The notes under the pieces were generated by a model, which saw only the letters and a list, made by a program, of their open reading frames with translations, searched no databases and was not told the DNA's origin. Positions 10,153 to 21,394 of a stretch of 64,000 bases of DNA are shown piece by piece. Positions within the stretch are counted from its first letter, which is position 1; each line of letters begins with the position of its first letter. A program made the position numbers and the translations under genes. The stretch comes from Anaspis maculata (taxonomy: Eukaryota; Arthropoda; Insecta; Coleoptera; Scraptiidae). The stretch covers positions 23,948,635-24,012,634 of the forward strand of contig OX421967.1 in assembly GCA_949128115.1 (NCBI GenBank). Direction: 5' to 3'.

Positions 10153-13100
10153 CTGAAAAAAAAACGTTTTTTAGATTACGTTTCATCAAGTCTTAGCAGC
10201 TTGCTTCTCTGGTCACTCATATGGAACAGAAACTGCATGGCCTACATTCTGAAAAGGCTCCGACGTATCTCTACGCCGGCCACCCGTTCGAAAACAGTAC
10301 CGCGCTAGCGTTGCTGAACTCGAGATTTCTCTTAAGCTCTGTACAATAAACGGTAAATTTGGCATCGAGTGCATTACCTTGAACGCGTCATAGATGAACC
10401 ACTGCAGCGCCGTCAGTGTACCGATCATGACGATCCTGGGCATCAGGCCCTTCCACAGACCGGCCATGCCGAGCTTCTTGGCGGCTTCCAGCGCCGTCGA
10501 GCCCTTCTCTTGATTCAGCTTGGAAACGACGGTGTCGGCGGGGTGACTCACGATGGCGCAGAACACGCCGGCAATATAACCAGCGGCGAAAGTAACAATC
10601 AGCTGTTCGCCTTTGGTGCAATCGGCCCTCGGTTTGGGCACGACGTTCTTGTACAACAGCTCCACCGTTCGCTCGAAGCAGGCGAACTTCATCATGGTGT
10701 AGGGGATCTGTCTCATCCACAGTGGTACTAAACTCTTGTAAAACCCTGGCGGAAAAAAAACATTAATACTTGAGGTAATTATTTTGGCGCAATGAATAAA
10801 CAAACCATTAGCTCCTTCCTCTCTGTAAATCCTGGGCCATGCCTCGCGCAGGGTGTTGGCGAAACCAGGGGTGGTTTGGATTTTGACCTTGGCGGCCTCC
10901 ATGGGAGACAGGGCAATGTCGGCGAAGAACTCGGCGGAAGCGCTGGCGCCAAGGTACAGCCAGGTACGGTACAAGAAGGCGTTCTCTTCTCCAATTAGGT
11001 CGGTGTACATTACCTGTAAAATATAAAAAAAATCAGTAATCACCCTGTGCCTATATCACCTATTATTCAATCATCTGATGTCTGCATCATCAACAGCTCT
11101 GCAACCTATTTTACCCATTAAAGCAGTTTTGTGTTTCTGACTATTTATATTAAAAAGTCACACTTCAGTTCACCAGTTCACCACGGATCCCAAACCAGCA
11201 CAAATCCATTTCATAGGCTCGCTCAAAGCTCGGGTAATATGCACGGCTTACTTTCCACACAAGCTGTGGCGCCCACCCGTCCAAGAGTAGTACCGCACGT
11301 GCGTTGCTCGACTTGGAGCCAAGCGAGCCTCAATACGCTACGCTTTCTCTTTGAGCGAGACAATTTCAATCAAAGGTACAATAGTGCGGCTTTATGACGA
11401 CGTAATATGTGCAAACATACCTTGAACACTTCATAGAGACCGAACTTGCAGAGACCCTGAGCGGAATAACCGAAGAAGGTGGGTGCCCAGCCCTTGGCCA
11501 GACCTTTGACGCCATCCTCACGAAGGGTGACCTTGAAGCCGTTGACGACGCTCTTGTACTTGGCGGGGTCGACCTGGATGCGGCATTTGACCAAATCGAG
11601 AGGAACGACGGCAGTGTGGGTGATGCCGCAAGATAAGATGCCTGTGGAAAAAATTACAATGAAAACAAAACTAATTCATCAGTTCAAGAATGAGGAGTGC
11701 TTTTTATTTCGTCAAGGTGAGACTGGTATTCACAGTGCGGCTCGGTGCGTCCGAAACTCTCAGAAGGGTAAAAGAGGTCACAAGACAACTGGTGGAAGCA
11801 ACTATTGTCAATTAATTTGGCAAGTGAAATCTGTCGAGCTTTTACTTACATTGACAGGTGAGTAATTAGGGCTCAACTCAACTCCGACTTGCGTCCGGAG
11901 CTTCGTCGGATTACCATGACAAAGGCGTAAAACAATCTGCTTTAGCCAATTAGGCCGCATACCAGCTTGTAGGTATGCATCAACTTACTTCGTGTACCAA
12001 ATTTGGTCAAAATACAGTAATTAAATTTGGAATTATAACACAAAAACCATTTTTAAAACTCAACTTTGAAAGCCTCCCATCTCCGTTATGATGCGTTTCC
12101 GATGTACATTTTTTTGATAAAGTCTGTTTATTTTTTGATGCTCTACCATCTCCTACAATATCGACAAAAAAAGTGTAACACCCTGTATACACACTCAAAT
12201 GGTGAGATCACCCCAAAATTTTGTCTCGGTTAAAATGACAATTTCTCGAGAAAACATTGCCCGATTTTAAAAGGTTTTGTGGTGCTCGAAAGACTAATCT
12301 TTTGACTACAAGGTACCACTTCAGGTCACCCAGTTACTGAGCTTATGGATGACAACGGAAGGAGACCAAAAATGACCAGGTTTCAGCAAGGTCCCGTTTT
12401 GAGAGAACAAGTCGCAGAATTTCTTAGCTAACATTTTTGGAAAGCGTAGATCAATATCCCGAAACGGTTTTGGATTTTGATTTTTTACTGTATTTTGTTT
12501 TTCCAAGTGAATCTGAAAAATAAGTTAATTTTTCTCCCCTTTTGTATGTTCTACAAAGTTTACTAAAATCTTATCAGATAATAAGACTAACAGAGGGCAG
12601 AGCCTCCTTTTAACTCTATGACGCGAGTTTTTGGGACACTTGTATTTTGACAGTGACCTTACGATTTGATATGTATTATACAGGTCAAAATCTTCATTTC
12701 AGAAAATCTCAAAATTCCAAAATAGTCATTGCATATTGAGTTAAACATCATACTGACCGTTTTGATGAGTTCTATTGAATGCAGTTTGCAGTTTGGAAAA
12801 ATTCTCATTGACTCTCATTTTATACATGAAAACGTGTTTTTCCAGGTTTTTGAAACCGTGTTTTGCCAGGTTTTTGTTTTCTATCATAAAATGAAAACCG
12901 CTGGAAATTTTCGGAAACTTTTTGCACTTGTCTATTGGAACTTTTCAAGGCCTTTTCAACGACATATCACTCAATATTGTGCAGGGTAAAGAAAAATTGG
13001 CCAAAATTTTGAGGTGCCCCCGTACTCAGAGTTTTCGTGAAGCAGTTTTGTTGTCATATCAAATTTGATCAGAAAAAACATCTGAATCCAACGGTCTTTA

Positions 13101-16100
13101 CCGCAACTCGCTAGCTTCAACGGATCTTGAGAAAAATAGGGGTGGACATTTTTTTGAATGACCCTGTATAGTGTATAATTATGTAAGTAATACCAAATAG
13201 ATGGGTAAACAATTTGGCAATGAGCTTAAAATTTGACAAGGTGTGAAACTTGACAAAATTACCTTGGGAGTTTTAACTTTTATTAACGCCAGAAACTTAG
13301 TTACGGAATTTGGGATCCATGAACGACGAATTAAATACTACACAATCTTGAATTTTCCGGGCTTCTGGTAAATATCTCCAAATGAAAACTGTTGATTTCA
13401 AATTCAGAGATTTAAAATGCCCATTTGGCTAGAACTACGTCCACAGGTTGTCCCATAATCGACGGCGAAAAAGTAACCATAGAGCCCTTAGAAAATGGTC
13501 AGATCGGCTGAAGTTTTGTATTTTGAAAATCTGACTTTTTTGTCACTTCTGTCACTCAACTTTGGAACCGCTAATGGAATTTTTCTGAAATCTGACTTCA
13601 AGGAAGGCAGTGAGTCAAACTATTACTGTCAAATGGGGAACTATAGTGGCAAACGCCTGAAGTAATGGCGCCCGTGTTCCATGCACCCCAGCTATCATTA
13701 GTGTCATAAGCGTACATAACATAACCTCAGCTTTGAAATTGTCATTTCATTTTCATTTGTCAGCATTCAGCATATAACATATGTATAACCAGCGGTTTGC
13801 GTCACTTCGCGAGTTAAAAAGAAGAGAAAAGTAGAAAAGCCGACAAGCGAAAAGTCGCGGTAAAAAAAAAAGGTGGTGATGTATTATGTGCCAGGCTGCA
13901 CCTTTGCACCAGCTCTTTTTTCCCTCTCAGTGGGGTTCCTCTCCGCCTCACTCTTTGACTCTCCAACTCTTCTTTGAGCATCAGCACTTTCCGTACATTT
14001 CTTTAAGGTTATGTACGATAACTGTCAAAAGTGACAGTCATGGAACACGTCGCCCTCTACAATCCATTTCGCCTATGGTTCCCCATTACAACTTGATGTG
14101 TCCAGCTTTTTTGAGTTGTTAGCAAAAAACATGAAAAAAGGTGAACTTGAGGTGTCACATTTCCGTGATGGGAGCTGAATTTTGGAAAACAAATTGCACA
14201 GAGGAGGTCTTCCCACCAAATGAGGAGTTGTATAGATACTATGAAAAATCGAGACAGAAATAACAATCAATAGAATAACACTTCAACTTTGAACCTCACT
14301 CCAGTAGATAAGGAATAATAATAATGAGAAAATGTTTAGAGTTTAGAGCACCATTCAAATTGTACGCATTCATTCCCGCTAAGGCAATATTATGCAATAA
14401 TTATTTTATATTATTACCATAATTATTATTCATTATACCTATGTACGTAAAATAGTTATTTGTGTGACAAGTCATTGAAGGTATACTGGGTGTTTCAATG
14501 GTTATGTCCGACGCCGAAATGAATAAATTATGAATAATACGCTATAATATCGCCGCATCGTATGTTGTAATTTTTTATGACGTCGCAGTGATTTCATCAG
14601 GAACTAAAACGTCAATTGCTGCCACACTATTTGGAATGAGAAAAAATTTGATGTACAGTTGGGACCGAAACGATTCATACGGCACTGCTAGGAAGTCGGC
14701 TGAATTTCAGAAATTTTAACTGCTTGGATTGTTCTCGAATGTCAGTTTTGGTTAGAGATTGATAATAATCAAAACTGGCATTCAAGAACAATCCAAGCAG
14801 CTAACATTTCTGAAATCCAGCCGACTTCCCAGCGGGGCCGTATGAATCATTTGGCTCCCAACTGTACATAAGAAATTCCGTGAAAAATTAGGAAAAAAGT
14901 TATATTCAATTTTGTAGTTAAACTGGATCGCCCCAGTCGGGCTCATTCCAAGTCAAGCGAAATCAATCAAACTGCATAGCAAGATTACACACAGACGTTG
15001 GCTATTCATGACTAAAAAAAATATAGGATAGACCTTACTGTGCGGGGTTCGAATGCCGGTACCTTTTCAGTACAGAGTCGGAGTGACATCCATTGCACAA
15101 CTAGTTAGATTTAGCACTAGTTGTACAATAATGACCTACTTTTTTTTAAGAAACGAAAACAGTTGCCATATTCCAGAATGTAAGCCAAATTTTGCCTTTG
15201 CAAAATTGGAACTAGCTCTAGTGGAACAGAGTCACCCGAAAACCACTGAAATCTAGTCTAAATAAATGGGGTTCCAAATCGCCAAAATCTGCCACATGAA
15301 GGATAAAAATGACGGAAATCTACGGAATCTACGAAAAACCGATGTTTCTCCGCAGTTCTGACTTCTTTACAGTGTTTTTTTTTTTAGATACAGGGGATTT
15401 CTAAAGCTGTATTCATGATGGTTTTTCACAGCGGAGTGGGGCTGGGCAGAGCGATTTTTTGCTTGGATCTATCATGTCCATTCATCAGGCTTTGTCACGG
15501 GAAATCATGGATCGTGGATTCAGCCTAACGCTATCGCCTAGACAGTTGTGAATAGACATTTTTCAATAATTCTGACGAGTAGGTGATCAAAAAGTCAAGA
15601 ACTACAACGTACAAAATAAATGATAGACAGGGGAGTGAATAACCAACTGAAATATGACATAGGTGCTAAAACAAGCAAAACTGCAACAAATATTTCATAA
15701 GTAGGTGATGACAACTGAAAAAATCGAGGAGAAACTCTTTCTCAAATTCTTTTTTATACTACCTACACACCTGAAACTTGGGATCCAAGGGCAACTCCCA
15801 ACAGGTTGCAATTACATTATTTTAAGCAATGTATGAACCAAATTTAAATTTCACTTGTTGCTCAATAGAGTACAAACTTCAAAATAAATCACCGACACAC
15901 ACTTTTTGGAGTACAGCCAAGCGGATTTTTCTTCAAATTGTCTTAAACCAAACTTTATGAACCCTAATTATTATGATCGAAAGTGTTGGTTAGTGGTATT
16001 ATAGTGTCATTATGCAATTAAAAAAATAATTTTATTAATACGCTAAAATAGAGCTGACATTATGACAATAAAGTCCAAGGTCATCAAAGTTTGTGCTGGG

Positions 16101-17115
16101 TAAACTCAATCCATACTATATTGGTAGAAGCTCAATGGTATACTCAAAGGTAGAAGTTATTGACTCTTTGACTGACATTAAGATTTATGGGGCTTGATTG
16201 AGGAGAGGCCCATAAAGTATTGAAGAAAATCTGTTGTTGTGTACAACTTGTGGTTTCCTTTTCTTTTGAAAGGACAAAAGCTTTTCTGGAACTGAAACTG
16301 TCTGACTACCTCAACTTTACCATTGTCATCAAGAGGTGTGCAATGAACCTGTGATTATGGCACTAATGGCTACCTGTGTGAGGGACCATTCATTGTCTGC
16401 TAATTATTATCACTTATCATATATTGTTGTAGCAGGTACTTTCTGTAAAATGGAACTTTTTCAGGCATCAGCAATGTTTACAAGGAGACCATAAATTATT
16501 CTCTTTATACTTTACACAGGCAGTTATTCATGCTATGGAATCCCTGCTTAGTGCTCCCAACTGAAATTGAAATGCTTTGGAGCTGGCTGTGGTTTACTAA
16601 AAGTCCGTGCAGTTCTTCAATTGTTTCTTTTTCTGAACTGTCATTTCTTCAGATAGTTTTTGTTTTTGACCTCACTATATCTTTTGATAACTTAACATTT
16701 TTCTTCTATAAAAATGAGCATTTGAATAAGTCTTTGGCATTATGGGAGCCACTATGATTTTTTAGTCATCGGCGGCCACCTCTGTGCTTGATTACTCGAT
16801 CAATAATTCACCCTTGACTTGACAGTAGTTGTGACACTTGAACTAGCTTGAGGACACCTGTATAAGGGCTATGTGAAAAAGGTCAAGATATGAAAATTGG
16901 GCCAACATACCTCCGAGACCGCAGAGGGCGAAGTACTTCATAGAGCCGAACTCGCAGCTGTCTCCTACCGGGGTGGCCGCACAAGCGATGGTCCTGTTGG
17001 ACACCAACTGTTTGAAGTTTGGCTGGGCGACGCTCAAGGGGCTGCTGGTGCTCCCCATGATCTCCTTTTGCTGGGACTGTTGGCACGCGGCCCTGGTTAA
17101 GAACGAAGAGAACAT
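10069..17115 (-). CDS. SLC25A3: Mitochondrial phosphate carrier protein (SLC25A3/PiC)
   Basis: Inner-membrane carrier that imports phosphate with H+ into the mitochondrial matrix for ATP synthesis. Coding exons (minus): 17115-16911, 11641-11421, 11013-10806, 10745-10378 and 10152-10069. They join in frame to 361 codons plus TAA, and every junction is GT-AG. The three carrier repeats are visible: PLDLVK at 82-87, PMEAAK at 179-184, and the third repeat's SHPADTVVSK at 278-287, whose altered signature is normal for this family. MRQIPYTMMKFACFE at 222-236 and the C-terminal MPRPAPAEMPESLKKK are family hallmarks. The poorly conserved first 55 residues are a likely mitochondrial presequence. Length matches animal PiC. 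Start chosen at the ATG giving MFSSFLTR, as in insect homologues. No sign of the alternative exon pair known from vertebrates. Confidence 0.97.
10378..10745 (-). CDS. SLC25A3: SLC25A3 exon 5 (carrier repeats 2-3)
   Basis: Acceptor TTCCGCCAG, donor GTAATGC. Encodes residues 212-334 from GFYKSLVPLWMRQIPYTMMK to LTALQWFIYDAFK, the most conserved part of the protein. The apparent ORF that continues past the donor is intronic. Confidence 0.95.
10806..11013 (-). CDS. SLC25A3: SLC25A3 exon 4 (carrier repeat 2)
   Basis: Acceptor ATTTTACAG, donor GTTTGTTT. Encodes residues 143-211 plus one base: IGEENAFLYRTWLYLGASAS, AEFFADIALSPMEAAKVKIQ. The following intron (10805-10746) is only 60 nt, divisible by three and without a stop. 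Confidence 0.95.
11421..11641 (-). CDS. SLC25A3: SLC25A3 exon 3 (carrier repeat 1)
   Basis: Acceptor TTTTTCCACAG, donor GTATGTTT. Encodes residues 69-142, including the first carrier signature VVPLDLVKCRIQVDPAKY and GYSAQGLCKFGLYEVFK. The intron before it is 5.27 kb, the one after it 407 nt. Confidence 0.95.
12681..13166. mobile_element. Possible decayed CAGGG-type element
   Basis: TATA-CAGGTCA at 12677-12687 and TGACCCTG-TATA ending at 13170 face each other and both carry TATA flanks, but the interior arms show little inverted similarity. Supported only by the ends. Confidence 0.3.
14656..14864. mobile_element. CAGTTGGGA hairpin MITE, complete (TA flanks)
   Basis: Ends CAGTTGGGACCGAAACGATT and its inverse, flanked by TA (14654-14655 and 14865-14866). 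Two arms of about 95 bp share TTCATACGGC, TAGGAAGTCGGCTGAATTTC and GCTTGGATTGTTCTCGAATG, and face a small loop near 14755. It is a 209-bp near-perfect hairpin with no coding capacity. TA duplication suggests a Tc1/mariner-mobilised MITE. A half copy lies at 6533. Confidence 0.92.
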
Positions 17116-17145
17116 CACGAGTTTCTGTCACTTGAGTACTTCTCC
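16911..17145 (-). CDS. SLC25A3: SLC25A3 exon 2 (start codon and presequence)
   Basis: Acceptor TTTACAG at 17152-17146; ATG at 17115; donor GTATGTT from 16910. Thirty nucleotides of 5'UTR precede the ATG. Encodes residues 1-68 and the first base of codon 69, ending in KYFALCGLG, the start of the first transmembrane helix. Confidence 0.93.
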
Positions 17146-17508
17146 CTGTAAATGTGCCATGAATTTATAGGTATTCACAAAAAATTACACAACAATCACA
17201 CAAATCCCCCGTAACGTCAGTGCGTTACGCAACATTGCATTTTTGTACCTTTCGACCCTTTCGAGCGACACTTTCGACTGACAAGGGGTTGGTTCGGTAT
17301 GGAAAATTTGACGTGTCGCGTGTAACCCCCGATCGTCGATTGTTACATAAGACGCACGGATTACATAAAAGCACCGCCGAATTCGCTGCAAATTCACCGG
17401 CGAATTGGCCGTTTAAACGCGAACGGGGCCGCAAAGGGTGAGCGGAGCGAAAACGGCGTACTTGCAACGGGAAATCGGGGTGGAAAGGCGAAAAGCAAGC
17501 GGGCTTAC
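17146..17508 (-). other. SLC25A3 5'UTR intron, GC-rich
   Basis: Bounded by donor GTAAGCCCGC at 17508 and the acceptor at 17146; 363 nt. It is CpG-rich compared with the surrounding DNA, as is often seen near promoters of housekeeping genes. Confidence 0.7.
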
Positions 17509-17690
17509 CTCGAAAGATGGCTGTGACCCTGTCAAAGTGGTTCGGAGGGCCGCCGTGGACTGCGGGAGAGGCGCTGGCTGCGTTTGCGGGCACGTGGTCA
17601 AGGTGACGTGACGTTGGCTCGTCACGTTGCGGTTCATGATTCGCACGTGACGTTGGTTTAAAAAAAAACTGCATTCGTTCTTTCATCTTT
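17509..17690 (-). other. SLC25A3 first (non-coding) exon, 5' end not defined
   Basis: A strong donor, GAG followed by GTAAGC, ends this exon at 17509. It fits an exon joined to the acceptor at 17146. Its own long minus-strand ORF is not in frame with the carrier, so I treat the exon as 5'UTR. The transcription start is not determined; 17690 is only an outer guess. Confidence 0.6.
17591..17653. promoter_or_regulatory. E-box / CRE-like cluster near the SLC25A3 start
   Basis: CACGTG occurs at 17591-17596 and 17644-17649. TGACGT occurs at 17604-17609, 17609-17614 and 17648-17653. A TCACGT lies near 17621. Such clustering within 65 bp in a CpG-rich first-exon region suggests bHLH and bZIP factor binding. 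This rests on motif matching only. Confidence 0.4.
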
Positions 17691-18029
17691 TTTCGAAAAT
17701 CTGGGCCAATGGGGAAATGTCAAGGTGGTTGGCAGTAGTGCGTGCCAAAAATTTGGCGCGTATATGAAAAAAGAGAGCTGGAAGCTAATACCTACCTTCC
17801 TTTTATTATATTCTGTTTAGCAGAGACCATCCTATTCTCTTTTGAGATCTTGAGATTCTTGAGGTCTTGGCACTGAACTCCATTGAGGCCTAGCAGTAAT
17901 TTCCATCTTGGGCTGAATCGTTGACTAAATCTACGCCTACCTAATAAGGCTAATAATTAAAGGATAGGTACCTTTATCTATGAAGGATACCTCCAAACTT
18001 GAAGTTAACGGGGTTTCTGTTTCTAATGT
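17691..18029. other. Upstream flank of SLC25A3, no recognised feature
   Basis: Short stretch between the first exon and the large palindrome; AT-rich with a few GAGATCTTGAGATTCTTGAG-like imperfect repeats near 17842. No second, divergent gene was seen. Confidence 0.4.
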
Positions 18030-19712
18030 TTCTATAATAGTACAGGAAAAATAGTTAAAAAAATCGGCAAAACCTCGGAATAAATATGGACGTCCGTCAT
18101 GAGAATTTGATATTCTGTTCAGAGTTGAGTGCTCTACAACATATCCAAAATCGCCAAAAATCGCACCCGGGGGTTCTGAGTTATTGGAGAGGGGGTAAAA
18201 AATTGCAGGTAAAAATGGAGGGGATGGAACCTGTCAATCCATTGGATGCGGATACATTATAGTTCGACGTATCATATCCCATTGATACCATTTTGGCACA
18301 AAAAGTGTCCATCATTGTTGAAGGGGAGTAGTGGGGGGGGCGAAGCTCTGCTAGGTGGTCTATTTTGTTTTTCTGGCCATGTAGAACCGATCACGACAAG
18401 TTTGGTATCTTTTCCGACTAAATTCAATCTCTTGAACTCGTATCCGATGTGTAAATTCGGATGAAAACAAGTTTGAACAAGATAACTTATTGAGAAAACT
18501 TGTTTTTTCTTTGACAATTTTGACGATTTTTTTTTACTGTTGGAGGTGTTCATTTTTAGAAAATTTTCAGGGACCATTAAATTGAAGTGTATTCTCCACA
18601 AAAATCATCCACTGGATGTATAATTTTGTTTCTCGAGTTTAAAAAATCGATTTGAACTTGGACCGGCGCGGCGCGTCGTCTACTACTGACCAGAACACTA
18701 CAGCATGCACCTTTAAATGAAAACACCTCAAACCGAGCCTCAAACTATTGGAGAAATAACAACTCATCTTCGAAAATTGGAGGATTTATGCAGAACTGAA
18801 TTCCCTATAATATGAACAAAATCGCCATGGATCGCAATGCAGGATTTCGAGTTATTCGAGGAGGAGAATAACACTTTAACAGGATTCATACTCTATGAGT
18901 TGTTACCTCTCCCCTTGAATAACTCAAAACCCTGCAGTGCGATTCATGGCGATTTTGTTTATGTTATAGGGAATTTAATTCTCCACAGATCCTCCAATTT
19001 TAAAAGATGAGTTGTTATTTCTTCAATAGTTTGAGGTATTTTCTTTTGAAGGTGCATGCTGTAGTGTTCTGGTCAGTAGTAGACGACGCGCCGCGCCGGC
19101 TCAAGTTCAAATCGATTTTTTTAACTCGAGAAACAAAATTATACATCGAGTGGATGATTTTGTGGCGAATACACCTCAATTCAATGTTCCCTGAAAATTT
19201 TCTAAAAATGAACACCTCGAACAGTAAAAAAAATTCGTCAAAATTGTCAAAGAAAAAACAAGTTTTCTCAAGTTAACTTGTTCAAACTTGTTTTCATCCG
19301 AATTTGCACATCGGACACGAGTTCAGGAGATTGAATTTAGTCGGAAAAGATACCAAATTTGTCGTGATCGGTTCTACATGGCCATAAAAATAAAATGGAC
19401 CACCTAGCAGAGCTTCGCCCCCCCACTACTCCCCTTCAGCAATGATGGACACTTTTTGTGCCAAAATGGTATCAATGGGATATGATACGTCGAACTACAA
19501 TGTATTCGCATTCAATGGGTTGACGGGTTCCATCCCCTCCATTTTTACCAGCAATTTTTTACCCCCCCTCCAATAACTCAAAACCCCCGGGTGCGATTTT
19601 TGGCGATTTTGGATATGTTGTAAAGCACTCAATTCTAAACAAAATATCAAATCTTCAGGACGTCCATATTTTTTCCGAGGTTGAAATCTATCTTTCTTGT
19701 ACTATAAAGCCA
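18030..19712. mobile_element. 1.7 kb near-perfect palindrome (foldback element)
   Basis: Arms of about 830 bp (18030-18860 and 18905-19712) are inverted copies with only scattered differences; the central spacer near 18885 is some 25-40 bp. Paired landmarks: CACCCGGGGGTTCTGAG near 18172 and CTCAAAACCCCCGGGTGCG near 19578; GGCGCGGCGCGTCG near 18664 and CGACGCGCCGCGCCGG near 19085. Neither end shows the CAGGGTG terminus, and no clear target duplication was found. ORFs from the two arms mirror each other. A transcript through it would fold into a long hairpin. Confidence 0.93.
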
Positions 19713-19804
19713 CTGCGAGCGAAAGTGGATTTAGTAACAGGATACACTTAAGTATTTTGGTAGTTTAGTAGGTACCTACCTCGTTTTAGTACAACCATAT
19801 TGTA

Positions 19805-20905
19805 CAGGGTTATTCAAAAGTCCGGAATAAAATTCATTTTTTTTTCCATATTTATTTCGGAAAAAAACGCTCGAACAGGTCGATTTTTAAAAACGGTAAG
19901 CCGTTTTTTCATGACACGTGTCATGTTCTACCGTCAACCCCCTAACCCCAAGCCACCCTTAGTATTTTTTTTCAAATAGCACTCTATGACTTGTCTATGA
20001 CTGTCTATGACTTGACTTGACAAGCTCGTTGGAAAGCTTGTCAAAAACTCTATCCAGATCTACCATTGAAAATTAGATCGGACGCTTCACCATGAAGTTT
20101 TGAAGAACCCCAGTTTTACTTAAGAGTCCGGAATAAAATTCATAATTTTTTTCTATATTTATTTCGGAAAAAACGCTCGAACAGGTCGATGTCTAAAACC
20201 GGTAAGCCGTTTTTTCATGACACGTGTCATGTTCTACCGTCAACCCTCTAACCCCAAGGCACCCATTTGCCGGGTGCCATTTGAAGAAAAATACTAAAGG
20301 GTGGCTTGGGGTTAGGGGCCCTCGCCCCCTACTTCAAAGGGGTGGTTAAAAAAATTGGGAATAATTTTGACGGAAAGACAATTTTATTGCCTTCAATTTG
20401 ATGATCGCAAGATAAGTAATGCTCGAGGTAATGCTACTCAAAATTTTGAAGCAGGGTAGAGTGGGGGCGAAGGGGTTGAAGATGAAAATTTGGCCATATG
20501 TGTCTTAGATGACCCCCTAAAAATAAAAATCGACCTATTTTTGCTGGAAAGTCTATTTCTCAAGAATCGAGAGTTTATAGGGGAAAAAGTTTCCTTTCAT
20601 TAACAAAGAGGATTTTCGCACGATTTGAGGGGTGGTTTAAAAAATTAGAAATATGTTTGACGGAAAGAGAATTTTATTGCCTTCAATTTGATGTGTCACA
20701 AGATAGGTAATGCCATTTGAAATTTTAAAGTAGGGTAGGGTGGGGGCGAAGGGGTTAGGGGTTGAAGATAAAAATTTGGCAGTCTGTTTGTGTCCTAGAT
20801 GTCCCCCTCCTCCTCAAAACAAAAATCGATCAGTTTTGGCGTTTTCCTGTGAAAAATTTTGGTGGCGAGAAATCAGGGGTGACAACTTTTCAAATGAACA
20901 CCCTG
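19805..20905. mobile_element. CAGGGTTATTC element with two internal direct repeats (TA flanks)
   Basis: Left end CAGGGTTATTCAAAAG and right end CTTTTCAAATGAACACCCTG, flanked by TA (19803-19804 and 20906-20907). Unlike its neighbours this one is built of direct repeats: 19822-19970 repeats at 20129-20275 (AGTCCGGAATAAAATTCAT, AACGCTCGAACAGGTCGAT, TCATGACACGTGTCATG), and 20330-20510 repeats at 20625-20810 (TTTTATTGCCTTCAATTTGA). A short inverted pair lies at 19951-19985 and 20272-20318. No transposase. Confidence 0.75.
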
Positions 20906-20998
20906 TATGTACAACCTTAATTTTGAAAATGGAAAATTCAAATTTGACATATGACTCGATCCATTGGAGAAAAATGTAGGTACCTATACAGGGTGTTC

Positions 20999-21394
20999 AG
21001 AAAATGGCGGTAAAGCTCTCCAGTATAGTACGGGGAATTCCGAAAAAATGAAAAAATTAAAATTTCTTCGACTATAATTTTTGGGGTTATCAAGAGTCAA
21101 AAACTGGTCCTCCGAATAATAATTTTCTTAGTTTCTGACTCACCCTGTAAAAAAAAATCAATACACACATCCAGTGGTAGATATTTCTTTCTCATAATTC
21201 TGCCGTCGACAGTACCTACCTACACTGAAATCTTTTAATTAACAAAACTAGAAGGGTTCAGAGGACCGTCCCTTGACCCTTGATGACCCTTGAAAAATAA
21301 AGGTCGTAGAATTTTTTCAACATTTCTTCGGAATTCCCTGAAGGGTCCCTTACGACGTACTGAAGAGCTTTTCCGCCATTTTCTGAACACTCTG
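20999..21394. mobile_element. CAGGGTGTTCAGAAAATGG TIR element (TA flanks)
   Basis: Left end CAGGGTGTTCAGAAAATGGC; right end CCATTTTCTGAACACTCTG, with one mismatch in the terminal motif. TA flanks at 20997-20998 and 21395-21396. Inverted similarity extends about 60-110 bp inward (GGGGAATTCCGA paired with TCGGAATTCCCT). 396 bp, non-coding. Confidence 0.85.

Larger units (their letters stand above)
11642..16910 (-). other. SLC25A3 intron 2 (5.3 kb) with repeat remnants
   Basis: Contains the intact hairpin MITE at 14656-14864, a possible decayed CAGGTCA/TGACCCTG element at 12681-13166, a solitary right end AACACCCTGTATA at about 12177-12189, and a solitary left end TACTGGGTGTTTC near 14484. A B-box-like GGTTCGAATGCC at about 15045 has no clear A box. 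No alternative carrier exon was found. The remainder is unique-looking AT-rich sequence. Confidence 0.6.

Noticed and set aside
10213..11043. Single 276-aa ORF for the phosphate carrier
   Set aside because: It runs through the 60-nt intron (10746-10805) and past the donor at 10377; the homologous protein requires splicing at these sites.
15040..15060. B-box-like GGTTCGAATGCC in the SLC25A3 intron
   Set aside because: No acceptable A box about 45 bp upstream; not called as a tRNA or SINE.
17225..17686. 153-aa minus-strand ORF over the SLC25A3 first exon
   Set aside because: It crosses the donor at 17508 into the 5'UTR intron and is out of frame with the carrier after splicing. Its Arg/Pro/Ala-rich composition reflects CpG-rich DNA.
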